From Pseudomonas sp. ACM7 (GTDB taxonomy: Bacteria; Pseudomonadota; Gammaproteobacteria; Pseudomonadales; Pseudomonadaceae): DNA of 64,000 bases. The stretch covers positions 971,727-1,035,726 of the forward strand of contig NZ_CP024866.1 in assembly GCF_004136015.1 (NCBI RefSeq), given 5' to 3'. Within the stretch, counting starts at the first letter, position 1. Each line of letters starts with the position of its first letter. Of the stretch, positions 36,554-48,238 are shown in pieces. The position numbers were made by a program, and so were the translations under genes. The notes below the pieces were generated by a model, which was given only the letters and a program-made list of their open reading frames with translations, did no database searches and was not told the origin of the DNA.

Positions 36554-37227
36554 GTGCAGCGCTCATTGAACAGGTAGCCGAGGCCACGCACGGTATCGAT
36601 CGGTTTGAAGCCGGCCGGACCTTCAAGTTTGCGGCGCAGACGGCCGACCAACACTTCGATCACGTTCGGATCGCGCTCGTCGTCGTCCGGGTAGAGCTGC
36701 TCCATCAAGCGGTCCTTGGCCACCACTTGCTGGTGATGCCGCATCAGGTACTCGAGGATCCGATACTCGTAAGCGGTCAGCGCCAGCGGCTGTTCATCGA
36801 GGGACGCCTGTTTGCGATTGAGGTCCAGCAGCAACGGCCCGGCGACGATGGTCGATTGGGTGAAACCGCTGGAGCGGCGCAGCAAGGCATTCAGGCGCGC
36901 ATCGAGTTCTTCGAACTGGAACGGCTTGACCACGTAATCGTCGGCGCCGGCGGCGAGGCCTTCGACCTTGTCCTGCCAGTTGCCGCGGGCGGTGAGGATC
37001 AGGATCGGGAACGTCTTGCCGCGCGAGCGCAGTTGACGAATCAGATCGAGCCCGCCCATGCCCGGCAGGCCGAGGTCGATCACCGCCAGGTCATGGTTGT
37101 ACTGCTCGGTCTGGTACAGCGCCTCTTCGGCATTGGCCACGGACTCGACCACGTGGCCGCTGTCCGTGAGGCGGGTTTGCAGGTGATGGCGCAACAGCGC
37201 TTCATCTTCGACGACCAGCAGTTTCAT
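36550..37227 (-). CDS. phoP: Response regulator PhoP
   Basis: The 225-residue OmpR-family regulator has acidic residues Glu7-Asp8-Glu9, phospho-acceptor Asp51 (VIDLGLPGMGG) and the lysine in YVVKPFQFEEL. The winged-helix domain ends RRKLEGPAGFKPIDTVRGLGYLF. PhoP~P activates oprH, lipid A modification and Mg2+-starvation genes. It overlaps phoQ (ATGA) and is separated from oprH by a REPIN. Four PhoP-type half-sites lie before oprH at 38133-38171, fitting autoregulation. Confidence 0.96.
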   Translation of the reverse strand: MKLLVVEDEALLRHHLQTRLTDSGHVVESVANAEEALYQTEQYNHDLAVIDLGLPGMGGLDLIRQLRSRGKTFPILILTARGNWQDKVEGLAAGADDYVVKPFQFEELDARLNALLRRSSGFTQSTIVAGPLLLDLNRKQASLDEQPLALTAYEYRILEYLMRHHQQVVAKDRLMEQLYPDDDERDPNVIEVLVGRLRRKLEGPAGFKPIDTVRGLGYLFNERCT

Positions 37228-37318
37228 AACGCTCTCCTACGCAAATCGTTATCTCCGAAAGCACAGTTTTGCACCTCTTTGCCTGACAGGGTGATGCCAG
37301 TCCGTCAAGCGCAGAACC

Positions 37319-37438
37319 TGTGGGAGCGGCGGTGCGGCGATCCGACTTGCTCGCGAAAGCGGTGTGTCAGGCAACGGTGATGTCGACTGAGACTACGTCT
37401 TCGCGAGCAAGTCGGATCGCCGCACCGCCGCTCCCACA
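37319..37438. repeat. REPIN between oprH and phoP
   Basis: TGTGGGAGCGGCGGTGCGGC plus GATCCGACTTGCTCGCGAA at the left and the complement at the right form a 120-base palindromic element. It contains an unusual inserted block (GGCGGTGCGGCGATCCGACTT) within the standard REP. It sits inside the operon, so it could alter the relative expression of oprH and phoPQ. Confidence 0.9.
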
Positions 37439-37469
37439 GGGATTGCGCTTAACTGACTGGCATTGCTTG

Positions 37470-38072
37470 TCAGAAAGCGTAGTTCGCCGACAGGTAGGTC
37501 TGGGCGCTGCTGGTCAGGTCCAGCGAACCCTGTTTGCTGCCACCGCGCTCGCTCATCTCGGTGCTGGCGTTGCTGCGCAGGTAACGGTAACCCAGTTCCA
37601 CCGAGGTATTTTGCGAAACCTGTTGCAGGACACCCAACTGGCCGCCGATGGCGTAACCGATGTCGCTGTCGCGGCTGAAGCCTGGCGACTCCTGAGTGAT
37701 TTTGGTCAAACCGGCCGTGGCGCCGCCGAACAGTTTAGTGCTGCCGCCCACCGGGTAGAACAGATCGTAGCTGCCCAGGAGGTTTTCCTGACGCAGTTTA
37801 ATGCCATTGTGTGAGCCCGACACGTTGTCGTAGGTGGCGTAGTAGCGGCCTTGGCTGTTTTGCTGGCCTAGACGCACACCCCAGGTGTTGTCCTTGCCGA
37901 TCACGCCGTCTGCGTTCGGGTGGTTGAGATTGTCGTTCAGGGCGTGAGACTTTTTGACCTTGTCGCTGGTCTGTCCAAAAGTAAGGCTGGCGAAATTGTC
38001 GTCGGAAGCGAAAGCCGCGGTACTCGCGCTCAGGACAGTGAAAGCCAGAAGCAGTTTTTTGAAGCCAGTCAT
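37470..38072 (-). CDS. oprH: Outer-membrane protein OprH
   Basis: The 200-residue protein has a cleavable signal (MTGFKKLLLAFTVLSASTAA, cut after AFA) and a small beta-barrel ending in SANYAF, with final Phe. The internal pattern (NFASLTFGQTSDKVKK, WGVRLGQQNSQGRYYATYD, SYDLFYPVGG) matches OprH, the eight-stranded barrel that binds LPS and stabilises the outer membrane under low Mg2+. It is the first gene of the PhoP-controlled operon and has a conspicuous PhoP array upstream. Confidence 0.94.
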   Translation of the reverse strand: MTGFKKLLLAFTVLSASTAAFASDDNFASLTFGQTSDKVKKSHALNDNLNHPNADGVIGKDNTWGVRLGQQNSQGRYYATYDNVSGSHNGIKLRQENLLGSYDLFYPVGGSTKLFGGATAGLTKITQESPGFSRDSDIGYAIGGQLGVLQQVSQNTSVELGYRYLRSNASTEMSERGGSKQGSLDLTSSAQTYLSANYAF

Positions 38073-38132
38073 AGGGGAGTTCCTTATGCGCTATGTGCTA
38101 TTTGGGTACGGGGCAAGGTTACTCACCCGACC

Positions 38133-38171
38133 CTGAACTCCCCCTGAACGCACTCTGAACCTGAGCTGAAT
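38133..38171 (-). promoter_or_regulatory. Array of four PhoP half-sites upstream of oprH
   Basis: On the minus strand, GTTCAG occurs at 38160-38155, 38149-38144 and 38138-38133, with a degenerate ATTCAG at 38171-38166. Each copy is exactly 11 bases from the next, one per helical turn. Two such hexamers with a five-base gap are the PhoP box reported for Pseudomonas. The array ends about 60 bases from the oprH ATG and 46 bases from the divergent dienelactone hydrolase ATG. Confidence 0.88.
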
Positions 38172-38216
38172 CAAATCGACTAGGCTGTTTTGATAACTTT
38201 TGCAGGAGATCCGACG

Positions 38217-39008
38217 ATGCGTATTTTCCTCGCCCTCGTATTACTGGCCTTGAGCGGGCTCAGCCAAGCCGCGATCAAGACTCAGGAAATCCCCTATCAA
38301 AGTGCTGACGGCACCAAGATGATCGGCTACTTCGCCTATGACGACGCCATCAAAGGCGCACGCCCTGGCGTTGTGGTGGTGCACGAATGGTGGGGGCTCA
38401 ACGACTACACCAAGCGTCGCGCCCGTGACCTGGCCGGTCTGGGTTACAGCGCGCTGGCCATCGACATGTATGGCGATGGCAAAAACACCGAACATCCCAA
38501 GGATGCCATGGCCTTCATGCAGGCAGCGTTGAAAGACAGTGCCGCGTCCAGTGCACGCTTTCAGGCCGGGCTCGATCTGCTGAAGAAACAGCCGCAAACC
38601 GACCCGAACAAAATCGCCGCTATCGGTTATTGCTTCGGCGGCAGCGTAGTGCTGAATGCGGCACGTCAGGGTTTGCCGCTGGCGGGCGTGGTGAGTTTTC
38701 ACGGTGCGCTGGCGACTAACACGCCTGCAACGCCTGGCAGCGTGAAAGCGAAAATTCTTGTTGAGCATGGGGCGATGGACAGCATGGTCACGCCGGATAA
38801 CGTTGCAGCGTTCAAGGCTGAAATGGACAAGGCCGGGGCTGACTATAAGTTCGTCAGCCTGGAGGGCGCCAAGCATGGGTTCAGCAACCCTGATGCGGAT
38901 CGGTTGAGCCATGGCGATCATGGTGGGCCGGATATTGGCTACAACAAGGCGGCGGATGAAAAATCCTGGGCGGATACGCAGGCGTTTTTCAAGAAGATTT
39001 TTGGTTGA
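38217..39008 (+). CDS. Dienelactone hydrolase family protein, exported
   Basis: From the ATG at 38217 (AGGAGA upstream) the product is 263 residues with a signal peptide (MRIFLALVLLALSGLSQAA). The alpha/beta-hydrolase has the nucleophile cysteine in IGYCFGGSV, the acid near MDSMVTPDN and the His in GAKHGFSNPDAD. Dienelactone hydrolases open cyclic esters, but an exported one probably acts on another periplasmic substrate. It is divergent from oprH and shares the intergenic region with the PhoP array. Confidence 0.9.
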   Translation: MRIFLALVLLALSGLSQAAIKTQEIPYQSADGTKMIGYFAYDDAIKGARPGVVVVHEWWGLNDYTKRRARDLAGLGYSALAIDMYGDGKNTEHPKDAMAFMQAALKDSAASSARFQAGLDLLKKQPQTDPNKIAAIGYCFGGSVVLNAARQGLPLAGVVSFHGALATNTPATPGSVKAKILVEHGAMDSMVTPDNVAAFKAEMDKAGADYKFVSLEGAKHGFSNPDADRLSHGDHGGPDIGYNKAADEKSWADTQAFFKKIFG

Positions 39009-39096
39009 TCAGGTAGACCGCGGCGCGGCCATCGTCGGATCGCCGCGACGCCAATCCAAAGCTTTGTACTACCCAGCCTGAGAGCAACCCGGCAAA

Positions 39097-39831
39097 ATGC
39101 CCCACATGAATCGCGCCCCCGCCCTCCCCGTCTGCTGCACTCCACTCGATGCCCATTGGCCGCTGCCGTTTGCGCTGCCGGATACGGTGCTGTTGAGCAC
39201 TCACTTCGATACCTCGCAACTGGCCAGCGATGATTTCCAGCGTAGCGCCATCGAGCCACCGCCCACCATCCAGCGTTCGGTCGCCAAGCGTCAGGCGGAG
39301 TTCCTCGCCGGGCGGGTTTGCGCTCGGGCTGCGTTACAACAGTTGGAAGGGCTGAACTTCATCCCGGCCATCGGCGAGGACCGGGCACCGGTATGGCCGA
39401 CACACATCACGGGCTCGATCACCCACAGCACCGGCCGGGCCTCGGCGATTGTCGCGAAGAAAACCCACTGGCGCGGCCTGGGAATGGATCTGGAAAACCT
39501 GCTCAACCCTGAACGGGCCGAACGACTGGCCGGGGAAATCCTCACCCCGCCCGAGTTGCAACGCATGACCGCTGGCCGTCGCGATCAGTTGGCGATGCTG
39601 GTGACCCTGACGTTTTCGGTGAAGGAAAGCCTGTTCAAGGCGCTGTATCCGATCGTTCAGCAGCGCTTTTATTTTGAACATGCCGAAGTTCTGGAGTGGG
39701 CGGAAAGCGGTGAAGTGCGGCTGCGGCTGCTGACTGATTTGTCCAGCGAATGGCGCAATGGCACTGAGCTGGATGCGCAGTTCGGGGTGGTGGATGGGCA
39801 GTTGCTGAGTCTGGTCAGCATCAAGGCCTGA
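39097..39831 (+). CDS. pcpS: 4'-phosphopantetheinyl transferase
   Basis: The 244-residue protein of the EntD/Sfp class has the CoA- and Mg2+-binding motifs GSITHSTGRASAIVA, WRGLGMDLENLL and FSVKESLFKALYP. It transfers the phosphopantetheine arm of CoA to carrier proteins of fatty acid, siderophore and peptide synthesis; in P. aeruginosa a single enzyme, PcpS, serves all of them. The start at 39097 is less certain than an ATG nine bases later. Confidence 0.92.
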   Translation: MPHMNRAPALPVCCTPLDAHWPLPFALPDTVLLSTHFDTSQLASDDFQRSAIEPPPTIQRSVAKRQAEFLAGRVCARAALQQLEGLNFIPAIGEDRAPVWPTHITGSITHSTGRASAIVAKKTHWRGLGMDLENLLNPERAERLAGEILTPPELQRMTAGRRDQLAMLVTLTFSVKESLFKALYPIVQQRFYFEHAEVLEWAESGEVRLRLLTDLSSEWRNGTELDAQFGVVDGQLLSLVSIKA

Positions 39832-39852
39832 GGATCTTCAGTGTTTGGGAGG

Positions 39853-39940
39853 GCCTCTTCGCGAGCAAGCCCGCTCCACAGGGGATTTGCGGTGAGACAT
39901 AGATCCAATGTGGGAGCGGGCTTGCTCGCGAAAGCGGTGG
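39853..39940. repeat. REPIN between pcpS and the kinase gene
   Basis: CCTCTTCGCGAGCAAGCCCG and TGTGGGAGCGGGCTTGCTCG are inverted about 30 bases apart, between convergent genes. Confidence 0.9.
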
Positions 39941-39957
39941 TTCATTCACCACATGTC

Positions 39958-41568
39958 TCACCGCTTCTCCTGATTCCTCGGCCAGCTAAGGCTGAAACAC
40001 GCCCCCCCCAAACTCTTGCTCTTGCTGATCAACGCCCGGCCATCATGCCAATGGATGATTCGCCGCACGATGGACAGCCCCAACCCATGCCCACCGGAGG
40101 CGCGGGTGCGACTGTCATCAAGGCGCAGGAATGGTGTAAAAATCTTCTCCCAGGCTGTTTCCGGTACGCCCGGCCCGTCATCCTCGACATCCACCCGACA
40201 GCGCTGCTGCCCGACCTGATAGCTGACGGTCACCCGTGATTGAGCGTGGCGCATGGCATTGCTCACCAGGTTCTGCAACGCCCGGTGCAGGTAACGCGGC
40301 TCGGCCTCGACCCAGGCGTCGTCGTTGTCAGCGGCGGACAAACACAAACCGCGCTGCACCGTGACCTCGGCGCGTAACGGCGCCAGTTCTTCGATCACCT
40401 GATTGACCAACGTATCCAGATCGATCCGCTGAAAATTCAGCGCCGGCGAACCCTGCTCCAGTCGTGCGTAGGTGAGCATCTCGTCTACCAGTCGATCGAG
40501 ATCCTCGATGTCGTGGTCCATGCCTTCACAGTATTTTTCCAACGCCTGCGGCGTGGTGGCCGAGCCGATCATTTCCAGACCAAAACGCAGCCGCGCCACG
40601 GGTGTACGCAGCTCATGAGACACGGCGCGCACCAGCTCACGCTGAATCGCCAACAGTTGCTGCAAGTGCTCGGCCATGCCGTTGAACGCCGAGGCCAGCC
40701 GTCCCACCGAGTCCGCGCCGCGTGCCGGCACGCGGGTTTCCAGGCTGCCCTTGGCGATGCGCGTGGCGGCCGCTTCCAGGCCACGCAAACGGCGCTCAAG
40801 TTGGCGCACCAACAAATAGACGATCAAACCGATCAGGCTCAAACCCAGGGCGGCGATCAGCACCAGCCACTCCGGCGGATAAGGATTCATCTGATACAAC
40901 GGACCGATTTCCAGCACCCACGGCGTACCGACCATGCCGGCAAATACCCGGATCGAATCGCCGCCCTTGCCCAGCGCCATCACCGTGTCGCCCTCGGACA
41001 CCCGGCGACTCTGGTCCTCGTCCATGTCCGCCTGTTCGATCGTCACCAGCCGCAAGTCGAAACCAAACCCTTTATCGCGCTTCAACTGCGCCAGGCGCTC
41101 GGGTTGCTCAGCCACCGGGTAGCGCACCAGTTCGTCGGCCAGCAGGTAAATAGTCGCCCGGGCCAGTTGTTCGCTGATCTGTTGGACTTCACCGGTCAGC
41201 ACCAGCTGTTCCTTGTCGCTGACCAGTCGATACACCTTCGCTGCATGCGGACCGGTCTGCTCCACCAGCGCCTGACCGCGGAGCACTCGGGTGCGCTGGG
41301 TGAGGTCGAGGTCGGTTTGTGCAAAGGTCTTCAGCGCCAGAGGAATCCCCAACAACCGTTCCCACACCAGCAAGGCACGGTGGCGCTCGGTTTCGTTCAT
41401 CGGGTTCAGATTGTCGGCCATCAGCGAGAACGTGCCGTGGGCCAGGCGTTCGCGGTATTGCTCGCCGCGCACCTGGTTGAGCAGGTGCAAGGCCAGCACG
41501 CCGAGTACCGCCACCAGAATCAGCGCCGCGCACATGCCGCCATAAATGCGCAGGAAGATCGAGTTCAC
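39958..41568 (-). CDS. Sensor histidine kinase, RstB-like
   Basis: The 536-residue protein starts at GTG 41568 and overlaps the regulator stop by four bases. It has an N-terminal membrane segment, a periplasmic domain of about 225 residues, a second segment near residue 255 (WLVLIAALGLSLIGLIVYLL), HAMP, HisKA with RAVSHELRTPVARL and HATPase with NLVSNAMRHAQS and GGHGLGLSIVRR. The architecture resembles E. coli RstB. In P. aeruginosa a similar pair (PA1157/PA1158) also neighbours nrdA. The signal sensed is not known. Confidence 0.9.
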   Translation of the reverse strand: MNSIFLRIYGGMCAALILVAVLGVLALHLLNQVRGEQYRERLAHGTFSLMADNLNPMNETERHRALLVWERLLGIPLALKTFAQTDLDLTQRTRVLRGQALVEQTGPHAAKVYRLVSDKEQLVLTGEVQQISEQLARATIYLLADELVRYPVAEQPERLAQLKRDKGFGFDLRLVTIEQADMDEDQSRRVSEGDTVMALGKGGDSIRVFAGMVGTPWVLEIGPLYQMNPYPPEWLVLIAALGLSLIGLIVYLLVRQLERRLRGLEAAATRIAKGSLETRVPARGADSVGRLASAFNGMAEHLQQLLAIQRELVRAVSHELRTPVARLRFGLEMIGSATTPQALEKYCEGMDHDIEDLDRLVDEMLTYARLEQGSPALNFQRIDLDTLVNQVIEELAPLRAEVTVQRGLCLSAADNDDAWVEAEPRYLHRALQNLVSNAMRHAQSRVTVSYQVGQQRCRVDVEDDGPGVPETAWEKIFTPFLRLDDSRTRASGGHGLGLSIVRRIIHWHDGRALISKSKSLGGACFSLSWPRNQEKR

Positions 41569-42278
41569 AGGGTGCAGGCTTCCGGAACGAACAGATAACC
41601 TTTGCTGCGGATGGTCTTGATCAGACGCGGATGCTCCGGGTCGTCGCCGATTTTCGGACGGATGCGTGAAATGCGCACGTCGATGGAACGGTCCTGGCCG
41701 TCATAGCCAATGCCACGCAGTGCGGTGAAAATCTCTTCCCGGGACAGGATGCGCCCGGCGTTGGCGACCAACAGCCAGAGCAAGTCGAACTCGGCACTGG
41801 TCAGTTCGATGCCGTTGTCATTCAGCCAGGCTTCGCGCAATGCGTTGTCCACTACCAGCGGCCCGAACTGCAGACGCCGTTGTTTTTCCGGCGCCACTTC
41901 AGGGGCTTCACTGCGTCGCAACAGGGCCTGGATGCGCGCCAGCAGCAGGCGTGGGCGAACCGGTTTGCACACGTAGTCGTCGGCCCCCAGGTCCAGGCCA
42001 AGAATCTGATCGGTGTCGTCGGTGCGGGCGGTGAGCATCAGGATCGGGCCGTCATACTTGTCGCGGACCTTGCGGCAGATGCTCAGGCCATCTTCGCCCG
42101 GCAACATGAGGTCGAGGATCACCAGGTCCGGTTTCTCCTTGATGATGCGGGCCGCGGCCAAGGCGCCGTTGCCCTCGATCGATACGCGCAGGCCATTGGC
42201 TTCCAGGTAGTCGCGGGTCAGTTCGGCCAGACGCTGGTCGTCCTCCACAATCAATACCTGCCAGGCTTCTTGCTCCAC
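41565..42278 (-). CDS. OmpR-type response regulator, RstA-like
   Basis: The GTG start at 42278 follows AGAGGTCACC and gives 237 residues (VEQEAWQVLIVEDDQRLAEL). Phospho-acceptor Asp is in VILDLMLPGEDG and the lysine in YVCKPVRPRLLL. The winged helix ends RISRIRPKIGDDPEHPRLIKTIRSKG. An upstream extension of the frame runs into intergenic sequence and is not supported. It is co-transcribed with the kinase. The 738-base gap up to nrdA contains regulatory sites only. Confidence 0.92.
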   Translation of the reverse strand: MEQEAWQVLIVEDDQRLAELTRDYLEANGLRVSIEGNGALAAARIIKEKPDLVILDLMLPGEDGLSICRKVRDKYDGPILMLTARTDDTDQILGLDLGADDYVCKPVRPRLLLARIQALLRRSEAPEVAPEKQRRLQFGPLVVDNALREAWLNDNGIELTSAEFDLLWLLVANAGRILSREEIFTALRGIGYDGQDRSIDVRISRIRPKIGDDPEHPRLIKTIRSKGYLFVPEACTL

Positions 42279-42569
42279 GGTGACCTCTGCTTGCCAACAA
42301 CACTTAATAAGGAAGGATCCACCCGTCTTTTTGTAATGATTGGGGAGGATAAGAATGCGTACGCACTGGCCGATTGTATAAACGCCGCCCGCCGAGAACA
42401 CAAGCCGGTAAATGCGTTCGGACAACCCGGATTTTTGTGATAGGGTTCGCGCCCTTAAAAACCCGAGCGACTGTTTTCAATCGGTGAAAATCAGTGAAAA
42501 ACGGTCCGCTCCAGCTAGGTCGCGGCCTACACGCTCGTTCCACGTTTCACACACAATTTACGCACAGGT

Positions 42570-42578
42570 TTATCCACA
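42570..42578 (+). promoter_or_regulatory. DnaA box in the nrdA upstream region
   Basis: TTATCCACA is a perfect match to the strong DnaA box. A weaker version, TTACGCACA, lies at 42558-42566. DnaA control of nrdA is known in E. coli, where it couples dNTP supply to replication start. The same may hold here. Confidence 0.7.
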
Positions 42579-42604
42579 GGTAGTACGTTGCAACACCCTC
42601 CAAA

Positions 42605-42651
42605 ACGCATTATCTTGTACCTCGTCGCGAAAAAAACCCTACATGTAGGGT
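42605..42651. promoter_or_regulatory. Two NrdR-box-like sites upstream of nrdA
   Basis: ACGCATTATCTTGTAC (42605-42620) and the perfect palindrome ACCCTACATGTAGGGT (42636-42651) match the NrdR consensus ACACTATATATAGTGT at 10 and 12 of 16 positions. They are 31 bases apart, the three-turn spacing usual for NrdR box pairs. NrdR represses ribonucleotide reductase genes when dATP is abundant. Confidence 0.7.
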
Positions 42652-43017
42652 TTTACGCCAAAAACCAAACACAAACCGGATACCGATTTCAAGCGCTTTT
42701 ATTGCCTCTTTCCGGTTGAACCAAACGTATTTTCGAAAGACCAAACCGCGCGTGCGGATGGCTACTGTTTTTGAGCCGAAAACGGCGTTAACGGTACGGG
42801 TGTTGCAGTCAATTACTGTCACCCAAAAGGATCCCGGTTTCAGGTTCAAGGCCTGGGACCAAAGACTTCGGCATGGAAGCGGCGCCCCAATTGCCCCTTC
42901 CTGATCTGTCCCGAAGTTGGTATGCCCGGCCCCTCGCCGGTTGTAGTGCTTCAGGACGGAACGGTGGGCACCGTGATGGTGCCCAAACAAACATAGAGAA
43001 TGTGGAGACAACCCCCC

Positions 43018-45912
<2,895 letters not shown>

Positions 45913-45949
45913 GCTGAGCCGGTGAGCGCTGAAAGGCGCTTACCTGGAT

Positions 45950-45990
45950 AACCCCCGATCGGTCCTCTGGATTGTCGGGGGTTTTCTTTT
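45950..45990 (+). terminator. Terminator after nrdA
   Basis: AACCCCCGA and TCGGGGGTT enclose 16 bases and are followed by TTCTTTT, 38 bases after the nrdA stop. It separates nrdA from whatever lies downstream, so a co-transcribed nrdB is excluded here. Confidence 0.88.
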
Positions 45991-46002
45991 GCCTGCCTTT
46001 CA

Positions 46003-46100
46003 AGATCAAAAGATCGCAGCCTCGTTTCACTCGACAGCTCCTACAGGGGACCCCTATTTCCTGTAGGAGCTGTCGAGTGAAACGAGGCTGCGATCTTTTT
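46003..46100. repeat. Palindromic element between nrdA and flgE
   Basis: AGATCAAAAGATCGCAGCCT and the rest of its arm are complementary to the right arm, with a 12-base loop. It belongs to the family seen at 23351, 32903, 49276 and 56927, and lies between two converging transcription units. Confidence 0.92.
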
Positions 46101-46108
46101 GCCAGCCA

Positions 46109-46138
46109 TAAAAAAAGCCCCTCGATTGAGGGGCTCTT
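46109..46138 (-). terminator. Terminator of the flgBCDE operon
   Basis: AGCCCCTC-GATT-GAGGGGCT with a run of seven A on its left forms a T-tailed hairpin on the minus strand. It lies 27 bases after the flgE stop, so the transcript ends there and flgF is not co-transcribed. Confidence 0.92.
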
Positions 46139-46164
46139 TGTGCAGCGCTTTCAGCCAACCCGCA

Positions 46165-47469
46165 TCAGGTCATCTGAATGATGGTCTGCATGATGGTGCT
46201 CTGGGTGGAGATGGTCTTGGCGTTCGCCTGGTAGTTGCTCTGCGCCTTGATCAGGTCGACCAGTTCATTGGTCAGGTTGACGTTGGACTCTTCCAGAGAG
46301 TTGGAGTGGATCTCTCCCAAGGTACCGGTATTCGGCGCATCGTAGCCCGGGATACCCGACGAGTAGGTTTCTTTCCAGCTGGTGCCGCCTACCGGTTGCA
46401 AACCTTGTTCGTTGGTGAAGCTGGCGAGCGAGATCTGGCCGATGGGCTTGGTCTGGCTGTTGCTGAAGTTGGCCAGCATGACACCGCTGGTGTCGATGGT
46501 CAGGTTGGTGATCTGGCCGGTGGCGTAGCCGTTCTGCGAAGGAATCGAACGCGCAGTGTCAGCGTTGTACTGCGTGGTTTTGTCCATGGAGACCGTAACG
46601 ACGCCGGACGCAGCGCCGTTGGCTGTCCACGTGCCATTGGTCACGGTACCCGGAATCCAGCCGGTGACTTTCAGGTCAGGGCTGACAATCGGCGTAGGGG
46701 TGGCGGGAGTGGTGACGGAAACCAGTTTGCCTGACGAATCGAACGCCATGGTCGAAGCGACAGGAGGAGTAACGGTAGGATCGCTACCATCCGGGTTGCG
46801 ACCCTCGATCAGGGTGTAGGTCTTCCAGGTGTTGTCAGCAGTCTTGACCATGAATTGGTCCATGACGTGCTTGTTACCCTGGGTATCGTAAATAGGGGTA
46901 CTGAACTGCTTGGTGAAGGACGCTTCCTTGGACGGGTCAAACGGATTGGTAGTCTGGTTGATGATGGGAGCTGTGGAGTTCAGGTTGATCGTCGACGAAA
47001 CCGTGGAGGTGTTTTTTGGCGCCAGGTTCGACGTATCGATGCGCAGGTCAGTCAAAACGCCATTGAGGATCTTGCCATTGGCATCCACGCCATAACCCTG
47101 CAGACGCGCAGAGCCATCGGTGTTGGTAACGTAACCGTCTTTGTCGACCTTGAACGTACCGGCACGGGTGTAGGACATCGAACCATTCTCGCTCAGCACG
47201 AAGAAGCCGGAACCGTTGATGCCCATGTCCAGCACGTTGCCGGTGTTGTTGACGTCGCCCTGGGTGAACTGCTGGGAAACGTTGGCCAGGCGCACGCCGT
47301 TACCGATGGTTTTGCTGCCGGACCCCAGCTTGGTGGCCGAGTAAACATCTTCGAATTCCGCACGGGACGATTTGAAGCCGGTGGTCGCGACGTTGGCGAT
47401 GTTGTTGCCGGTCACGTCCAGTTGTTTGTTGGCTGCATAGAGACCGCTAAGGCCGATATTGAAAGACAT
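46165..47469 (-). CDS. flgE: Flagellar hook protein FlgE
   Basis: The 434-residue protein begins MSFNIGLSGLYAANKQLDVT, with the flagellar rod/hook N-terminal motif NNIANVATTGFKSSRAEF. It ends with the matching C-terminal motif LVDLIKAQSNYQANAKTIST. The central part is threonine/serine-rich and variable, the exposed hook surface. FlgE forms the curved hook outside the outer membrane. It is the last gene of flgBCDE, with a terminator right behind. Confidence 0.97.
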   Translation of the reverse strand: MSFNIGLSGLYAANKQLDVTGNNIANVATTGFKSSRAEFEDVYSATKLGSGSKTIGNGVRLANVSQQFTQGDVNNTGNVLDMGINGSGFFVLSENGSMSYTRAGTFKVDKDGYVTNTDGSARLQGYGVDANGKILNGVLTDLRIDTSNLAPKNTSTVSSTINLNSTAPIINQTTNPFDPSKEASFTKQFSTPIYDTQGNKHVMDQFMVKTADNTWKTYTLIEGRNPDGSDPTVTPPVASTMAFDSSGKLVSVTTPATPTPIVSPDLKVTGWIPGTVTNGTWTANGAASGVVTVSMDKTTQYNADTARSIPSQNGYATGQITNLTIDTSGVMLANFSNSQTKPIGQISLASFTNEQGLQPVGGTSWKETYSSGIPGYDAPNTGTLGEIHSNSLEESNVNLTNELVDLIKAQSNYQANAKTISTQSTIMQTIIQMT

Positions 47470-47500
47470 ATTCCACTCCTTTGTGCCGTGTTAGTCGGCT

Positions 47501-48223
47501 CTACATACCAATGGTTTGTACTTTGGACAGCGCGATGCTGCCCGCCCCGGCCAGGTTGAGCATCAACTCACCGCCTGTCTGGCTGATGGTCACGCTGTTG
47601 ACCGTTGCCGGCAGGTACGTCACCAGCGAGGTCGCCTTGCCGTCGTAGGTCGCCGTAGCGCCGAAGGTATAGGTACCCGCCTTGGCCACTTCGCCTGCGT
47701 CGTTTTTGCCGTCCCAGATGAAAGTGGAAGTACCGGCGACTTCGCTGCCCAGGTCGATGGTGCGGACAACCTTGCCATCGGCATCAGTGATCTTGACCTT
47801 GACCGGGTCCACCGAGGACGGTACGGCAATGGTGCCGCTGAAACTCTTGGAGGTATCGACCACCGCCGTGCCGCCCGGTGCAATAACCGAACGCCCGACC
47901 AGCGACGACGCCTGCAACGCCTGGGACGAGTTGTAATTGCTCGCCAGGCCACTGACGGTGTCGTTGAGCGTGGTGATGCCTTCCAGGCTACTGAACTGGG
48001 CCAACTGGGCGACGAACGCACCGTTGTCCTGCGGTTCCAGCGGGTTCTGGTTTTTCAGTTGCGTTACCAGCAACTGCAGGAACGCGTCCTTTCCCAGGGC
48101 CTTTTTGCCGGTGGCGCTGTTCGTCGCCGACGCCAGGCCGTCGGCACTGGTGTTGGTCTTGATCGAGGAGTTGGCCAGGATGTCCTTGAGGCTCAAACCA
48201 CTGGTGGTATCGGTAACACTCAT
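47501..48223 (-). CDS. flgD: Flagellar hook capping/assembly protein FlgD
   Basis: The 240-residue protein has the FlgD N-terminal export and scaffold signature GKDAFLQLLVTQLKNQNPLEP and the C-terminal FlgD Ig/Tudor-like folds (VKVKITDADGKVVRTIDLGS, FIWDGKNDAGEVAKAGTYTF). FlgD caps the growing hook and is removed at completion. It is placed between flgC and flgE as usual. Confidence 0.97.
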   Translation of the reverse strand: MSVTDTTSGLSLKDILANSSIKTNTSADGLASATNSATGKKALGKDAFLQLLVTQLKNQNPLEPQDNGAFVAQLAQFSSLEGITTLNDTVSGLASNYNSSQALQASSLVGRSVIAPGGTAVVDTSKSFSGTIAVPSSVDPVKVKITDADGKVVRTIDLGSEVAGTSTFIWDGKNDAGEVAKAGTYTFGATATYDGKATSLVTYLPATVNSVTISQTGGELMLNLAGAGSIALSKVQTIGM

Positions 48224-48238
48224 CTGAGTCGCCCCTTA

